A stretch of DNA of 64,000 bases, from NCBI RefSeq assembly GCF_030695035.1, contig NZ_JAUYTT010000014.1, positions 124,001 to 188,000 on the forward strand. Direction: 5' to 3'. Numbering within the stretch: position 1 is the first letter of the stretch; each line of letters starts with the position of its first letter. Positions 1 to 9,404 of this stretch are shown in pieces. The notes below the pieces were generated by a model that saw nothing but the letters and a program-made list of their open reading frames with translations, was not told where the DNA came from and made no database searches. The translations under genes and the position numbers were made by a program. The DNA comes from Frigidibacter sp. (GTDB taxonomy: Bacteria; Pseudomonadota; Alphaproteobacteria; Rhodobacterales; Rhodobacteraceae).

Positions 1-834
1 CCGGAAGTTGCCGGTCACCGCAAAGCGCGGCCCTCCCGGCTGCGGCTGCAGCGCGCCGTCCGCCGCTTCCGCCCCCCAGCGCACCCCCGAGGTCCAGCCG
101 CTGCGCGAAAGATACGCCGCGGTCGAGGCGAGCGAGTCCGTGGGATCATCCGACCAGATGTCGCGCCGCCCGTCGCCGGTGAAATCCACGGCATATTGCA
201 GATAGCTGGTCGGGATGAACTGGGTATGCCCCATCGCCCCGGCCCAGCTTCCGGTCATCCGCTCTGGTGTGACATCGCCGTTCTGCAAGATCCGCAGTGC
301 CGCGACCAGCTGCTGTTCGAAGAACGCCGCGCGGCGCCCGTCATAGGCCAGCGTCGAGGTTGCCGAGATCACCGGCACATCGCCCCGCCGCTCGCCATAA
401 AAGCTCTCCAGCCCCCAGACCGCGGTGATGATAGAGGCATCGACACCATAGCGCGCCTCCAGCGCGGCCAGCGTCGGGCGCTGGCGCGCATAGGCGGCGC
501 GGCCCTTGGCCACCCGCTCATCCGACACGGCGATGGACAGATAATCCTCCAGCGTGCGGTTGGATTCGGGCTGGTTCCGGTCCCGCGTCACCGCGCCCGG
601 CACGAAACCGGCAGACCGGAAGGCCGCGGCGAGCGTGCCCGCGGAAATCCCCTGCGCTGCGGCCCGCCCCTGGAACGAAGCCACCCAGGCGTCATAGCCC
701 GCATTCGGCACCGGGCGCAGATCGTCCGGAATGCCCGCCGGCGCCGACGCGCCCCCAAGGTTGCGCGGGCCCGCGCAAGCCGCCAGCCCGAGTGCCCCAA
801 GCCCGAGGCCGAAGTGCCGCCTGCTGATCGACAT
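1..834 (-). CDS. lytic murein transglycosylase, MltB/SLT_2 type (3' end outside window)
   Basis: This enzyme would cleave the glycan strands of peptidoglycan in the periplasm. The visible 278 codons start at ATG 834 and run off the left edge, so the C-terminus is missing. The N-terminus reads [20 protein letters not shown], which combines a twin-arginine SRRxF motif with a lipobox (LAAC), suggesting a Tat-exported lipoprotein. The middle carries the family core: a WGLESFYG stretch with the likely catalytic Glu near residue 144, then a [13 protein letters not shown] segment and [11 protein letters not shown], both typical of the GH103/SLT_2 domain. It is divergent from serC. Family assignment is firm; exact substrate and paralogue are not. 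Confidence 0.9.
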   Translation of the reverse strand, partial: MSISRRHFGLGLGALGLAACAGPRNLGGASAPAGIPDDLRPVPNAGYDAWVASFQGRAAAQGISAGTLAAAFRSAGFVPGAVTRDRNQPESNRTLEDYLSIAVSDERVAKGRAAYARQRPTLAALEARYGVDASIITAVWGLESFYGERRGDVPVISATSTLAYDGRRAAFFEQQLVAALRILQNGDVTPERMTGSWAGAMGHTQFIPTSYLQYAVDFTGDGRRDIWSDDPTDSLASTAAYLSRSGWTSGVRWGAEAADGALQPQPGGPRFAVTGNFR

Positions 835-983
835 GTCTGCCCTCCTTGGCTGATCCTTGGACCCAGCATAGCCGAACCCCCCGGGGCCGCAATCCGCGCC
901 TCGCGCAGCGGCGGGTTTCGGCCCCGGAAGGTGCCCGGCCGGGGCCCCAGTTTCCCCCTTGCTTTATTTTCCGCCCAACACTA

Positions 984-1041
984 TCCCCATCGGCGGGACA
1001 CCCTTCCCCAACGAAGGGCGATTATCTGTAAGGATACCATC
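984..1041 (+). promoter_or_regulatory. candidate serC leader RNA (two small hairpins)
   Basis: Two hairpins stand directly before serC. The first pairs TCCC (984-987) with GGGA (995-998); the second pairs CCCTTC (1001-1006) with GAAGGG (1013-1018) around a six-base loop. Start codon 1042 follows after about 23 bases. A conserved serC RNA leader is known upstream of alphaproteobacterial serC-serA operons; position and double-hairpin shape fit, but I matched it from memory and not with a covariance model. Confidence 0.45.
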
Positions 1042-2196
1042 ATGGCACTGACCGCCCCGGCTACGCGCCCGGCTAATCCGCGTTTCTCTTCGGGCCCTTG
1101 CGCGAAGATCCCCGGTTTCTCCCTCGATATGCTTGCAGACGCCCCCTTGGGCCGTTCGCACCGTGCCGCCATCGGCAAGGCCAAGCTCAAAGAGGCGATT
1201 GACCTTACCCGTGACATTCTGGGCGTGCCCGCGGAGTACCGCATCGGCATCGTCCCCGCCTCCGATACCGGCGCCGTGGAAATGGCGCTGTGGTCGCTGC
1301 TCGGCGCCCGCCCGGTAGAGATGCTGGCCTGGGAAAGCTTCGGCGAAGGCTGGGTCACCGATGTGGTGAAGCAGCTCAAGCTCGACGCCACCGTGCGCAA
1401 GGCCCCCTACGGCGAGATCGTCGATCTGGCCGAGGTCGATTTCGACAAGGACGTGGTCTTCACCTGGAACGGCACCACCTCGGGCGTGCGGGTCCCGAAC
1501 GGCGATGCGATCCCCGCTGCCCGCGCTGGCCTTACCATCTGCGACGCGACCAGCGCCGCCTTTGCGATGGACCTGCCCTGGGACAAGCTCGATGTCGTGA
1601 CCTTCTCCTGGCAGAAGGTTCTGGGCGGCGAGGGCGGGCATGGCGTGCTGATCCTCAGCCCCCGCGCGGTGGAGCGGCTGGAAAGCTACACCCCCGCCTG
1701 GCCGCTGCCGAAGATCTTCCGCCTCACTTCCAAGGGCAAGCTGAACGAAGGCATCTTCGTGGGCGAGACGATCAACACCCCGTCGATGCTGTGTGTCGAG
1801 GACTACCTTGTGGCCCTGAAATGGGCACAGACGGTCGGCGGGCTTCAGGGCCTGATCGCCCGCTCGCAGGCGAACGCCGCGGCGATTGCGGACTTCATCG
1901 ACGGCAAGGACTGGATCGCCAACCTTGCCGTCGATCCGGCCACCGCCTCGACCACCTCAGTCTGCCTGAAGTTCACCGATCCGCGGATCGTGGATGGCGC
2001 CGCCTTCGCCAAGGCCGTCGCCAAGCGGCTGGAGAAAGAGGGCGTCGCCCTTGATGCTGGCGCCTACCGCGACGCGCCTCCCGGCCTGCGGATCTGGTGC
2101 GGCTCGACGGTGGAGGCCGCCGATGTCGCCGCGCTGATGCCCTGGGTCGAATACGCCTTCGAGGCCGAGATCGAGGCGCAGGCGAAAGCCGCATGA
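1042..2196 (+). CDS. serC: phosphoserine aminotransferase
   Basis: SerC converts 3-phosphohydroxypyruvate and glutamate to O-phosphoserine in serine synthesis, with PLP as cofactor. The 384-residue length is normal for the alphaproteobacterial form. The segment [13 protein letters not shown] carries the PLP-binding Lys near residue 192, and [13 protein letters not shown] precedes it. The chosen start, [10 protein letters not shown], lies just after the putative leader; the open frame continues far upstream but that part overlaps the leader and has no family similarity. serA follows 100 bp downstream on the same strand, giving the usual serC-serA operon. Confidence 0.96.
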   Translation: MALTAPATRPANPRFSSGPCAKIPGFSLDMLADAPLGRSHRAAIGKAKLKEAIDLTRDILGVPAEYRIGIVPASDTGAVEMALWSLLGARPVEMLAWESFGEGWVTDVVKQLKLDATVRKAPYGEIVDLAEVDFDKDVVFTWNGTTSGVRVPNGDAIPAARAGLTICDATSAAFAMDLPWDKLDVVTFSWQKVLGGEGGHGVLILSPRAVERLESYTPAWPLPKIFRLTSKGKLNEGIFVGETINTPSMLCVEDYLVALKWAQTVGGLQGLIARSQANAAAIADFIDGKDWIANLAVDPATASTTSVCLKFTDPRIVDGAAFAKAVAKRLEKEGVALDAGAYRDAPPGLRIWCGSTVEAADVAALMPWVEYAFEAEIEAQAKAA

Positions 2197-2228
2197 TCTT
2201 TTGCCGCCGGGCGCGTCCCGGCGGCCTC

Positions 2229-2281
2229 CCGCAAAATCATGCGCATGACATCTGCATGGTTTCCATATGCATTCCATATCC
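2229..2281 (+). repeat. divergent copy of the 11-bp-iteron intergenic repeat (family 1)
   Basis: The stretch contains CATGGTTTCCA, TATGCATTCCA and TATCC in tandem with an 11-base period. It resembles the nearly identical elements at 19696-19756 and 42815-42875 but is less conserved and seems to carry extra bases in its left half. It begins 33 bases after the serC stop and ends 15 bases before the serA start. Confidence 0.55.
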
Positions 2282-2296
2282 TCACAGGAGCCCATC

Positions 2297-3892
2297 ATGG
2301 CCCCCCGCGTTCTCGTATCCGACGAACTCTCCGAAACCGCCGTGCAGATCTTCCGCGACCGCGGGGTCGAGGTGGATTACATGCCCAAACTCGGCAAGGA
2401 CAAGGAAAAGCTGGCCGAGATCATCGGTCAGTATGACGGCCTTGCCATCCGCTCTGCCACCAAGGTGACCGACAAGCTTCTGGCCCTCGCGCCGAACCTC
2501 AAGGTCATCGGCCGCGCCGGGATCGGCGTTGATAACGTTGACATTCCTGCCGCCTCGCGCAACGGCGTGATCGTGATGAACACGCCGTTTGGCAACTCCA
2601 TCACCACTGCCGAACATGCGATTGCGATGATGTTCGCCGTCGCGCGGCAGCTGCCCGAGGCCTCGGTCTCCACCCATTCCGGCAAATGGGAAAAGTCGCG
2701 TTTCATGGGGGTGGAGCTGTACAACAAGACCCTCGGCGTGATCGGCGCGGGCAATATCGGCGGCATCGTCTGCGACCGCGCCCTTGGCCTGCACATGAAG
2801 GTGCTGGCCTATGATCCCTTCCTGTCCGAAGAGCGCGCCAAGTCGATGGGCGTGACCAAGGTGGAGCTGGACGACCTGCTCGCCCGCGCCGATTTCATCA
2901 CCCTGCATGTGCCGCTGACCGACAAGACCCGCAACATCCTCAACGCCGAAGCCCTTGCAAAGACAAAGAAAGGCGTGCGGATCATCAACTGCGCCCGCGG
3001 CGGTCTGGTGGATGAAGCAGCCCTTGCCGAAGCGCTCAAGTCCGGCCAGGTCGCCGGCGCCGCCTTTGACGTGTTCGAGGTGGAGCCTGCCACCGAAAGC
3101 CCGCTCTTCGGCCTGCCGAACGTGGTGGTGACCCCGCATCTGGGCGCCTCCACCACCGAAGCGCAGGAGAATGTGGCGCTGCAAGTTGCCGAGCAGATGT
3201 CGGATTACCTTCTGACCGGCGCCGTGCAGAACGCGCTCAACATGCCCTCCGTCACCGCCGAGGAAGCCGCGGTCATGGGGCCCTGGGTCAAGCTGGCCGG
3301 GCATCTGGGCGCCTTCGTCGGCCAGATGACGGATGAGCCGATCAAGGCCATCAACATCCTCTATGACGGCCATGTCGCCGACATGAACCTGGCCGCGCTG
3401 AACTGCGCCGCCATTGCCGGCATCATGCGCGCCACCAACCCGGCGGTGAACATGGTCTCGGCCCCGGTAATCGCCAAGGAACGCGGTATCCAGATCTCGA
3501 CCACGCAGCAGGAAAAGTCTGGCGTGTTCGATGCTTACATCAAGCTGACGATGGTCACCGAGACCCGCGAACGCTCGATCGGCGGCACGGTGTTCAGCGA
3601 CGGCAAGCCGCGCTTCATCCAGGTCAAGGGCATCAACATCGACGCTGAGGTGGGCCAGCACATGCTCTACACCACCAACCGCGATGTGCCCGGCATCATC
3701 GGCACGCTTGGCGGTACGCTTGGCAAGCACGGGGTCAACATTGCCAACTTCACCCTTGGCCGCGCCGCGGCGGGAGAGGATGCGATTGCGATCCTGTATC
3801 TGGACGAACCGCTGCCAGAGGAAGTGAAAGCCGATCTGGAAGCGACCGGCCTGTTCCAACAGGTCAAGCCCCTGGAGTTCGAAGGCGTCTGA
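2297..3892 (+). CDS. serA: D-3-phosphoglycerate dehydrogenase
   Basis: SerA oxidises 3-phosphoglycerate with NAD to start serine synthesis. The 531-residue product is the long type. The NAD-binding glycine motif GVIGAGNIGG is near residues 147-156, the catalytic His lies in TPHLGAS near 288, and the arrangement continues with an intervening domain and a C-terminal ACT domain (about 455-531, including the RDVPGIIG stretch) that usually mediates serine feedback. ATG 2297 is preferred over an upstream ATG because ACAGGAG lies 7 bases before it and MAPRVLVSD is the family N-terminus. It forms an operon with serC. Confidence 0.97.
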   Translation: MAPRVLVSDELSETAVQIFRDRGVEVDYMPKLGKDKEKLAEIIGQYDGLAIRSATKVTDKLLALAPNLKVIGRAGIGVDNVDIPAASRNGVIVMNTPFGNSITTAEHAIAMMFAVARQLPEASVSTHSGKWEKSRFMGVELYNKTLGVIGAGNIGGIVCDRALGLHMKVLAYDPFLSEERAKSMGVTKVELDDLLARADFITLHVPLTDKTRNILNAEALAKTKKGVRIINCARGGLVDEAALAEALKSGQVAGAAFDVFEVEPATESPLFGLPNVVVTPHLGASTTEAQENVALQVAEQMSDYLLTGAVQNALNMPSVTAEEAAVMGPWVKLAGHLGAFVGQMTDEPIKAINILYDGHVADMNLAALNCAAIAGIMRATNPAVNMVSAPVIAKERGIQISTTQQEKSGVFDAYIKLTMVTETRERSIGGTVFSDGKPRFIQVKGINIDAEVGQHMLYTTNRDVPGIIGTLGGTLGKHGVNIANFTLGRAAAGEDAIAILYLDEPLPEEVKADLEATGLFQQVKPLEFEGV

Positions 3893-3899
3893 CCCATCG

Positions 3900-3924
3900 G
3901 AACCCGCCCGCAAGGTGCGGGTTC
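3900..3924 (+). terminator. hairpin after serA
   Basis: A GAACCCGC/GCGGGTTC stem of 8 bp begins 8 bases after the serA stop. It lacks a clear T-run, so it may be a weak terminator or a 3' stabilising hairpin ahead of the stronger one at 3973. Confidence 0.45.
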
Positions 3925-3972
3925 ACACCCGGGTGGTTCGACGTTCTGTCACGCCCGCGCTATAGCAACAGC

Positions 3973-4004
3973 AAGGCCCCTGCCCGAATCGGCGGGGGCC
4001 TTTT
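3973..4004 (+). terminator. strong intrinsic terminator of serC-serA
   Basis: A 12-bp GC-rich stem (AAGGCCCCTGCC with GGCGGGGGCCTT, loop CGAATC) is followed by TTTT. It ends only about 20 bases before the next start codon, so the downstream gene must be transcribed from within or beyond it, or by read-through. Confidence 0.85.
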
Positions 4005-4025
4005 CCCTCAAGTTTCGGAGACGCC

Positions 4026-4784
4026 ATGCGGACCTATGCCATCGGTGACATTCACGGCCATCTTGACCTGCTGAAGGCCGCCCATGCGCTGATCGCGGCC
4101 GACCGGGCAGCGATTGGCGATACCGAGGCGCCGGTGGTGCATATCGGCGATCTGGTGGACCGCGGCCCCGACAGCCGCGGCGTGATCGACTTCCTGATGC
4201 AGGGTCAGGCGATGGGCGCGCCCTGGGTGGTGCTGAAGGGCAACCATGACCGGCTGTTCACGCTGTTCATGGCCGACCCCCATGACAGCGACGACTGCCT
4301 GCGCGCCGATCTTGCCTGGCTGCATCCGCGCCTTGGCGGCGGCACCACGCTTGCCTCCTACGGTCTCGAGGCGCCGTCGGATCGGCCGCTCGCCGATGTC
4401 CATGCCGAGGCGCATGAGGCGGTTCCGCCGCAGCATGTCGACTACCTGCGCGGCCTGCCGACCTGGCATCTGCGCGGCGATGTGCTGTTCGTCCATGCCG
4501 GCATCCGCCCCGGCGTCGACCTGCGCGAACAGACCGAGGATGACCTGCTGTGGATCCGCGACGGGTTCCTGTCGGATACCCGCGATCATGGCGCGCTCAT
4601 CGTGCATGGCCATACCGCCCTGTCCGAGCCGACGCATTACGGCAACCGCCTGAACATCGACAGCAGCGCCGCCTATGGCGGAACGCTGACGGCGGTGGTG
4701 ATCGAGGGGCGCGAGGTCTGGCTTCTGACCGAGGCTGGCCGGGTGCGGCTGGATCCGTCGCCGCAACCCGCCGCGGCGGAGTAG
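4026..4784 (+). CDS. metallophosphoesterase, PPP family (Ser/Thr phosphatase 1 / ApaH-like)
   Basis: The 252-residue protein has the three PPP-family metal motifs in order: GDIHG near residue 7, GDLVDRGPDSRG near 40, and GNHD near 73, followed by VHAGIRPG and VHGHT towards the C-terminus. This is the layout of bacterial PrpA/PrpB-like protein phosphatases and of symmetrical dinucleotide tetraphosphatases, which sequence alone does not separate. It is cytoplasmic with no signal peptide. It converges with the next gene, leaving 3 bp between stop codons. Confidence 0.88.
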   Translation: MRTYAIGDIHGHLDLLKAAHALIAADRAAIGDTEAPVVHIGDLVDRGPDSRGVIDFLMQGQAMGAPWVVLKGNHDRLFTLFMADPHDSDDCLRADLAWLHPRLGGGTTLASYGLEAPSDRPLADVHAEAHEAVPPQHVDYLRGLPTWHLRGDVLFVHAGIRPGVDLREQTEDDLLWIRDGFLSDTRDHGALIVHGHTALSEPTHYGNRLNIDSSAAYGGTLTAVVIEGREVWLLTEAGRVRLDPSPQPAAAE

Positions 4785-4787
4785 GCG

Positions 4788-5675
4788 CTACCGCGGCACG
4801 AAGCGGTTCACCGGCATCTTCAGGTAGCTGTGCCCGTCATCCTCGGCCGCTGGCAGCGCCCCGCCGCGCAGGTTGACCTGCAGTGCCGCGATCATCCGTT
4901 CGGGCAGCGCCAGCGTCGCATCCCGCGCCTCGCGCCGGGCGATGTACTCCTCGCGGACCGTGCCCGCCTTCACATGGGCGTTCGTCGCCAGATGCTCGGC
5001 CACCGTCGCCATGCAGCGCGGCGCGGCGTCCTTGGCCGGGTAGTCGTGGCCGATGTAAAGCCGCGTCTCTGCCGGCAGCGCCAGGATCGCCTGCAGGCTG
5101 TCCCACAGCACCGCCGCGCTGCCGCCCGGGAAGTCGGCCCGGCTCGACCCGCTTTCGGGCATCATCAACGTGTCATGCACGAAGGCCGCATCCCCCGTGA
5201 CATAGGTGATCGAGGCGAGCGTGTGCCCGGGTGACAGCATCACCCGCACCGGGATGTTGCCCACCATGAACGCGTCCCCTGCCGCAAACAGCCGATCCCA
5301 GCAACCGCCATCCGGCGTCTCCTCCGGGCGCCAGTTGTACAGCTTCTGCCACAGCCCCTGCACCTCGCGCACCTTCTCGCCAATGCCGCGCGGCACGCCG
5401 CCGAAGCGGTCGGACAGGATGCGCGCCGCGCTCAGGTGGTCGGCATGGGGATGGGTGTCGAGGATCCAGACAGGGGTGATACCGGTGGTCCGCAGATAGG
5501 CCTCGATCTCGTCCGCGCTCTGCGTCCAGGTCGCCACCGCCTTCGCATCATAGTTCCAGACCGGGTCCACCACCGCGCCCTGCATCGTCTCGGGGCAGTG
5601 GAACACGTATTGCAAAGAGCCGGTGGGGCGGTCGAAAAACGACTGGACCACGGGGTTATGGGCGGGGCTGGTCAT
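4788..5675 (-). CDS. MBL-fold hydrolase, persulfide dioxygenase-like (Blh/ETHE1 type)
   Basis: The 295-residue protein has the metallo-beta-lactamase signature THPHADHLSA near residue 95, a later metal His in SPGHTLAS, an Asp-containing ESGSSRADFPGG stretch, and IGHDYP near residue 215. This set matches glutathione persulfide dioxygenases and the Blh proteins linked to BigR sulfide sensing, which oxidise GSSH to sulfite. No BigR-like regulator or rhodanese lies beside it here, so a role in sulfide detoxification is inferred from family only. Confidence 0.8.
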   Translation of the reverse strand: MTSPAHNPVVQSFFDRPTGSLQYVFHCPETMQGAVVDPVWNYDAKAVATWTQSADEIEAYLRTTGITPVWILDTHPHADHLSAARILSDRFGGVPRGIGEKVREVQGLWQKLYNWRPEETPDGGCWDRLFAAGDAFMVGNIPVRVMLSPGHTLASITYVTGDAAFVHDTLMMPESGSSRADFPGGSAAVLWDSLQAILALPAETRLYIGHDYPAKDAAPRCMATVAEHLATNAHVKAGTVREEYIARREARDATLALPERMIAALQVNLRGGALPAAEDDGHSYLKMPVNRFVPR

Positions 5676-5835
5676 ATGCGGTCTCCTGAATGCGTTCCGC
5701 CCAAGGTGGGGGTCCGTGCGGCAGTGTCAACCCGGGCGCGGCAACATGCGCAGGCAATGCCGCAGCGGGGGAACCGCCGCAAGGGGGCTGCGTTGGAACC
5801 CGGGGCCGGGGTGTGCCCGTGGCCAAGGGGGCAAC

Positions 5836-6807
5836 ATGCAAGGTCCAGTCTGTATCATCGCCAACACCGGCGCGGGGCGCAAGAAAGCCGCGCGGCTGCA
5901 TGCCCTGCTGGACCCGATGATCGAGCGCATCGGCGGGCATCCCGAGGTGCGGCTGATCGACGAGGGCGAGGATATCGCTGCCGCCGCCCGCTCGGCCCGG
6001 GCTGGCGGGTTTGCCACCATCATCGCGGCGGGCGGGGACGGCACCATCTGCGCCGTCGCGGCGGAACTGGTCGGCACAGACATCGCGATGGGCGTCCTCC
6101 CGCTTGGCACGTTCAACTTCTTCTCCCGCAGTCTTGGATTTCCAGAAGATCCGCAAGAGGCGGTCACCGCGCTGGCCGAGGCCGAACCCCGCCGCATCGC
6201 GGTCGGCGAGGTGAACGGCCAGATCTTCCTGAACAATGCCAGCCTTGGCCTCTACCCCGCCATCCTCGAAAGCCGCGAGGCGATCTACAGCCGCTGGGGC
6301 CGCTCGCGCATCGCCGCCTATTGGTCGGTGATCCGCACCATTGCCGATTTCCGCCGCCCCTCGGTGATGAAGGTCACGATTGACGGGGAGGCGCGCCGCC
6401 TGCGCGCGCCGATGGTCTTCGTCGCCGCCAATGGCTACCAGCTCGACCAGTTCGGCCTGCCGGGGGCCGACTGCCTCGACCAAGGCCAGTTCGCAGTGTT
6501 CCTCGCCCCCGATTGCACGCGGGGGCAACTGGTGCGCTTCGCCGCGCGGCTGGCGCTGAAGCAGGCGCGGCCCGAGACGGATTTCGAGATGCTTTGCGGG
6601 ACCGAGATCGTGATCGAAACGCGCAAGCCGCGCCGCACCATCGCGCGGGATGGCGAGCGTGACAAGATGACCGGCCCGTTCCGGTTCCGGATGCTGCCCG
6701 GCGCGCTGAAGGTGCTGGCACCGCCCGCGGCCGAGGAAAGCTCCGCCAGCGTCGCCAACCGCATTGCCGCCGAAGGGCCGGGTGCCGCCAGCGGCGCCGC
6801 AGCCTGA
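5836..6807 (+). CDS. diacylglycerol kinase family lipid kinase
   Basis: The protein (323 residues) has the DAGK catalytic-domain motif AAGGDGTICAVAAEL near residue 65, followed by GVLPLGTFNFFSRSLG, the substrate/ATP-binding GTxN signature, and the beta-sandwich C-domain. Such proteins phosphorylate diacylglycerol or related lipids at the inner membrane face. ATG 5836 is chosen because AAGGGGG precedes it by about 5 bases; the longer frame has no support. Its stop shares one base with the next start, so it is translationally coupled to the phosphodiesterase gene. Confidence 0.85.
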   Translation: MQGPVCIIANTGAGRKKAARLHALLDPMIERIGGHPEVRLIDEGEDIAAAARSARAGGFATIIAAGGDGTICAVAAELVGTDIAMGVLPLGTFNFFSRSLGFPEDPQEAVTALAEAEPRRIAVGEVNGQIFLNNASLGLYPAILESREAIYSRWGRSRIAAYWSVIRTIADFRRPSVMKVTIDGEARRLRAPMVFVAANGYQLDQFGLPGADCLDQGQFAVFLAPDCTRGQLVRFAARLALKQARPETDFEMLCGTEIVIETRKPRRTIARDGERDKMTGPFRFRMLPGALKVLAPPAAEESSASVANRIAAEGPGAASGAAA

Positions 6808-7622
6808 TGGCGAGGCTGCTGCACCTGTCCGACTTGCATTTTGGCCGCACCCGCCCGGGGCTGCTGCAACCGCTGGTCGATGCCGCGTGGGAGCTGAAGC
6901 CCGATGTCACGCTGATCTCGGGCGACCTGACGCAACGCGCCCGCGAGTGGCAGTTCGAAGAGGCGGCGAACCTCATCGCCGATCTGCCGCAGCCGGTGCT
7001 GACCGTGCCCGGCAACCATGACATTCCGCTGGATCGCCCTGTGTCGCGCTTCCTGCGCAGCTTCGCCGCCTACAAGGCCGACATCTCGCCCGATCTGGAG
7101 CCGATGCTGGACCTGCCGGGGGTGCGGATCGTGTCGATCAACACCGCCTGGCCCTTCGCTTTCGAGCATGGGAAAGTGCGAAGCCGCGGCCTTGTCCGGG
7201 CCGTGCAGCGCCTGCAGGAGGCCCCCCCCGGCGTGCTGCGCGTGGTCATGCTGCATCACCCGCTGATCCACCCGCCCGGCGCCCGTAAGGAGCCGATGCC
7301 CAATGGCGTGAAGGCCGCCCATGCGCTGTCAGAGGCGGGGGCGGATCTGGTGCTGTCGGGGCACCTGCACACCTGGGGCGCGGCAGCCGACATGCTGCAG
7401 GAAGGCCGCCGCGCGATGCTGCAGGTGTCGGCCGGCACCGGGCTTTCAACCCGCTTGCGCGGCGAGGAAAACGACTTCAATCTTATCGAGACCCTGTCGC
7501 AGCCCCCCGTTCATGCCTTGCGCGTGACCCGCTATGTGGCGAAGACTGGCGGCGACGGCTTCACCCCCGGGGCGACAGCCGATTTCGTCGAAGGAGAGAC
7601 CGGATGGCGTCCCGCGGACTGA
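6807..7622 (+). CDS. metallophosphoesterase, CpdA-like (class III phosphodiesterase)
   Basis: The 271-residue protein carries the calcineurin-like metal ligands SDLHFG (residue 8), SGDLTQRAREWQ (38), PGNHD (70), HHPLIHPPG (about 150) and SGHLHTWG (about 190). The order and spacing match cyclic-nucleotide phosphodiesterase CpdA and relatives. It starts inside the stop of the lipid kinase (TGATG) and its 3' end overlaps the next gene by 19 bp, so the three genes are probably one transcript. The substrate, cyclic AMP or another phosphoester, cannot be read from sequence. Confidence 0.87.
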   Translation: MARLLHLSDLHFGRTRPGLLQPLVDAAWELKPDVTLISGDLTQRAREWQFEEAANLIADLPQPVLTVPGNHDIPLDRPVSRFLRSFAAYKADISPDLEPMLDLPGVRIVSINTAWPFAFEHGKVRSRGLVRAVQRLQEAPPGVLRVVMLHHPLIHPPGARKEPMPNGVKAAHALSEAGADLVLSGHLHTWGAAADMLQEGRRAMLQVSAGTGLSTRLRGEENDFNLIETLSQPPVHALRVTRYVAKTGGDGFTPGATADFVEGETGWRPAD

Positions 7623-8068
7623 TGGCTTTGCTAATGGCGATGATCGCCACGCCCACCCTCGCCGAAGAGGTCGGCCGCGTCGGCGTGGACTGGACCGGCA
7701 ATGACATCGTGATCGAGGCGCTGGCCGACCCCAAGGTGCCCGGCGTTACCTGCCACCTGTCCTATTTTGAGCGCAGCCTGATCGACCGCGTCTCGCAGGG
7801 GAACTGGTTCGAGGATCCCTCCAACGCCTCCATCGCCTGCCGCCAGACCGGGCCGATCACGCTGGGGGATATCGACCGCGGCGAGGATGGCGAGGAGATG
7901 TTCCGCGAGGGCCGATCCTTGATCCTCAAGTCGTTGCGGGTGCGGCGGGTCTATGACGCCGAGAACAACGTGCTGATCTACCTCGCCCATGCCCGCGAGC
8001 TGGTCGAGGGATCGGCCAAGATGTCGATCTCGACCGTGCCGCTCTGGGAAGCCGCCCCAGCAGACTGA
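7604..8068 (+). CDS. creA: CreA family periplasmic protein
   Basis: The 154-residue product has a signal peptide (MASRGLMALLMAMIATPTLA) and then EEVGRVGVDWTGNDI, the conserved beginning of CreA proteins, followed by DPKVPGVTCHLSYF. CreA is a widespread exported protein of unknown biochemical role. The start lies inside the previous gene by 19 bp, with GGAGA upstream, so translation is probably coupled. It is of normal length for the family. Confidence 0.88.
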   Translation: MASRGLMALLMAMIATPTLAEEVGRVGVDWTGNDIVIEALADPKVPGVTCHLSYFERSLIDRVSQGNWFEDPSNASIACRQTGPITLGDIDRGEDGEEMFREGRSLILKSLRVRRVYDAENNVLIYLAHARELVEGSAKMSISTVPLWEAAPAD

Positions 8069-8159
8069 GACAATTTCCCTTGCGTCACATGGCCCGCGCC
8101 GCTGGCATCCCGGCCAGCGCAGGGCTAACCTCCCCGCAAATCTGCAGGGGAGAGAGACC

Positions 8160-9335
8160 ATGACCGATATCGTCATCCTGTCCGGGGCGCGCACCGCCAT
8201 CGGCACCTTCGGCGGCAGCCTTGCCGCGCTGCCGCCCATCACGCTTGCTGCTATTGCCTCGCGGGCCGCGCTGGAGCGGGCGGGCGTTGAGGGCGGCCAG
8301 ATCGGCACCGTGGTCTTTGGCCATGTGCTGAACACCGAACCGCGCGACATGTACCTGTCGCGCGTCGCGGCGATGGAGGCGGGCGTGCCCGACACCGCGC
8401 CCGCGATGAACGTCAACCGTCTCTGCGGGTCCGGCGCGCAGGCTATCGTCTCGGCGACGCAGGCGCTGATGCTGGGGGATGCCGATTTCGCCCTCGCCGG
8501 CGGGGCCGAGAGCATGAGCCGCGCCCCCTATATCCTGCCCGCCGCCCGCTTCGGCCAGAAGATGGGCGACGTACGCGCGCTCGACATGATGGTCGGCGCG
8601 TTGACCTGTCCCTTCGGCACCGGCCATATGGGCGTGACCGCCGAGAATGTCTCGCGCGAGCATGATGTCAGCCGCGCGGCGCAAGACGCTTTCGCGCTGG
8701 AAAGCCAGCGCCGCGCCGCCGCCGCCATCGCCGAGGGCCGTTTTGCCAGCCAGATCACGCCGGTCGAGATCGTGGGCCGCAAGGGCACTGTGATCTTCGA
8801 CACCGACGAGCACCCCAAGCAGACCAGCCTCGAGGCGCTTGGCGGGCTGCGGCCGGTGTTCCAGAAGGACGGCACTGTCACCGCCGGCAATGCCAGCGGC
8901 ATCAATGACGGCGCGGCGGCGCTGGTGCTGGCCCGTGCCTCGGCAGCCGAAGCCGCGGGCCTCAATCCCCGCGCCCGCATCCTTGGCTATGCCGTCGCGG
9001 GCGTGCGCCCCGAGGTGATGGGCATCGGCCCGGTGCCCGCCGTGCAGGCGCTCTGCGCCCGCACCGGCCTGACGGTCATCGACTTCGACGTGATCGAATC
9101 GAACGAGGCTTTTGCCGCGCAGGCCCTCGCGGTCAACGCCGGCCTCGGGCTCGACCCGGCCCGCGTGAACCCCAATGGCGGCGCGATTGCCCTTGGCCAC
9201 CCGGTCGGCGCCACCGGCGCGCTGCTGACCGTGAAGGCGATGTATGAGCTGGAGCGGACGGGCGGGCGCCGTGCCCTCATCACCATGTGCATCGGCGGCG
9301 GGCAGGGCATTGCCCTCGCCATCGAGCGGATTTAA
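8160..9335 (+). CDS. acetyl-CoA C-acyltransferase (thiolase, BktB/PhaA class)
   Basis: This thiolase joins or cleaves acyl-CoA units. The 391-residue protein has the nucleophile Cys in NRLCGSGAQA near residue 89, the His in GHPVGATGA near 347, and the second Cys in CIGGGQG near 377. A purine-rich ribosome site (GGGGAGAGAGA) precedes ATG 8160. It differs clearly from phaA at 39946-41121, so the window holds two thiolases; this one resembles the broader-specificity BktB type. It stands alone, without a reductase gene beside it. Confidence 0.92.
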   Translation: MTDIVILSGARTAIGTFGGSLAALPPITLAAIASRAALERAGVEGGQIGTVVFGHVLNTEPRDMYLSRVAAMEAGVPDTAPAMNVNRLCGSGAQAIVSATQALMLGDADFALAGGAESMSRAPYILPAARFGQKMGDVRALDMMVGALTCPFGTGHMGVTAENVSREHDVSRAAQDAFALESQRRAAAAIAEGRFASQITPVEIVGRKGTVIFDTDEHPKQTSLEALGGLRPVFQKDGTVTAGNASGINDGAAALVLARASAAEAAGLNPRARILGYAVAGVRPEVMGIGPVPAVQALCARTGLTVIDFDVIESNEAFAAQALAVNAGLGLDPARVNPNGGAIALGHPVGATGALLTVKAMYELERTGGRRALITMCIGGGQGIALAIERI

Positions 9336-9404
9336 GCGCCACTCCGCGAAATCGCTGCGGTGCGTCGTTTTCGGGCGACTGCGCTGCAGCATCTTGCCGC
9401 ATCA

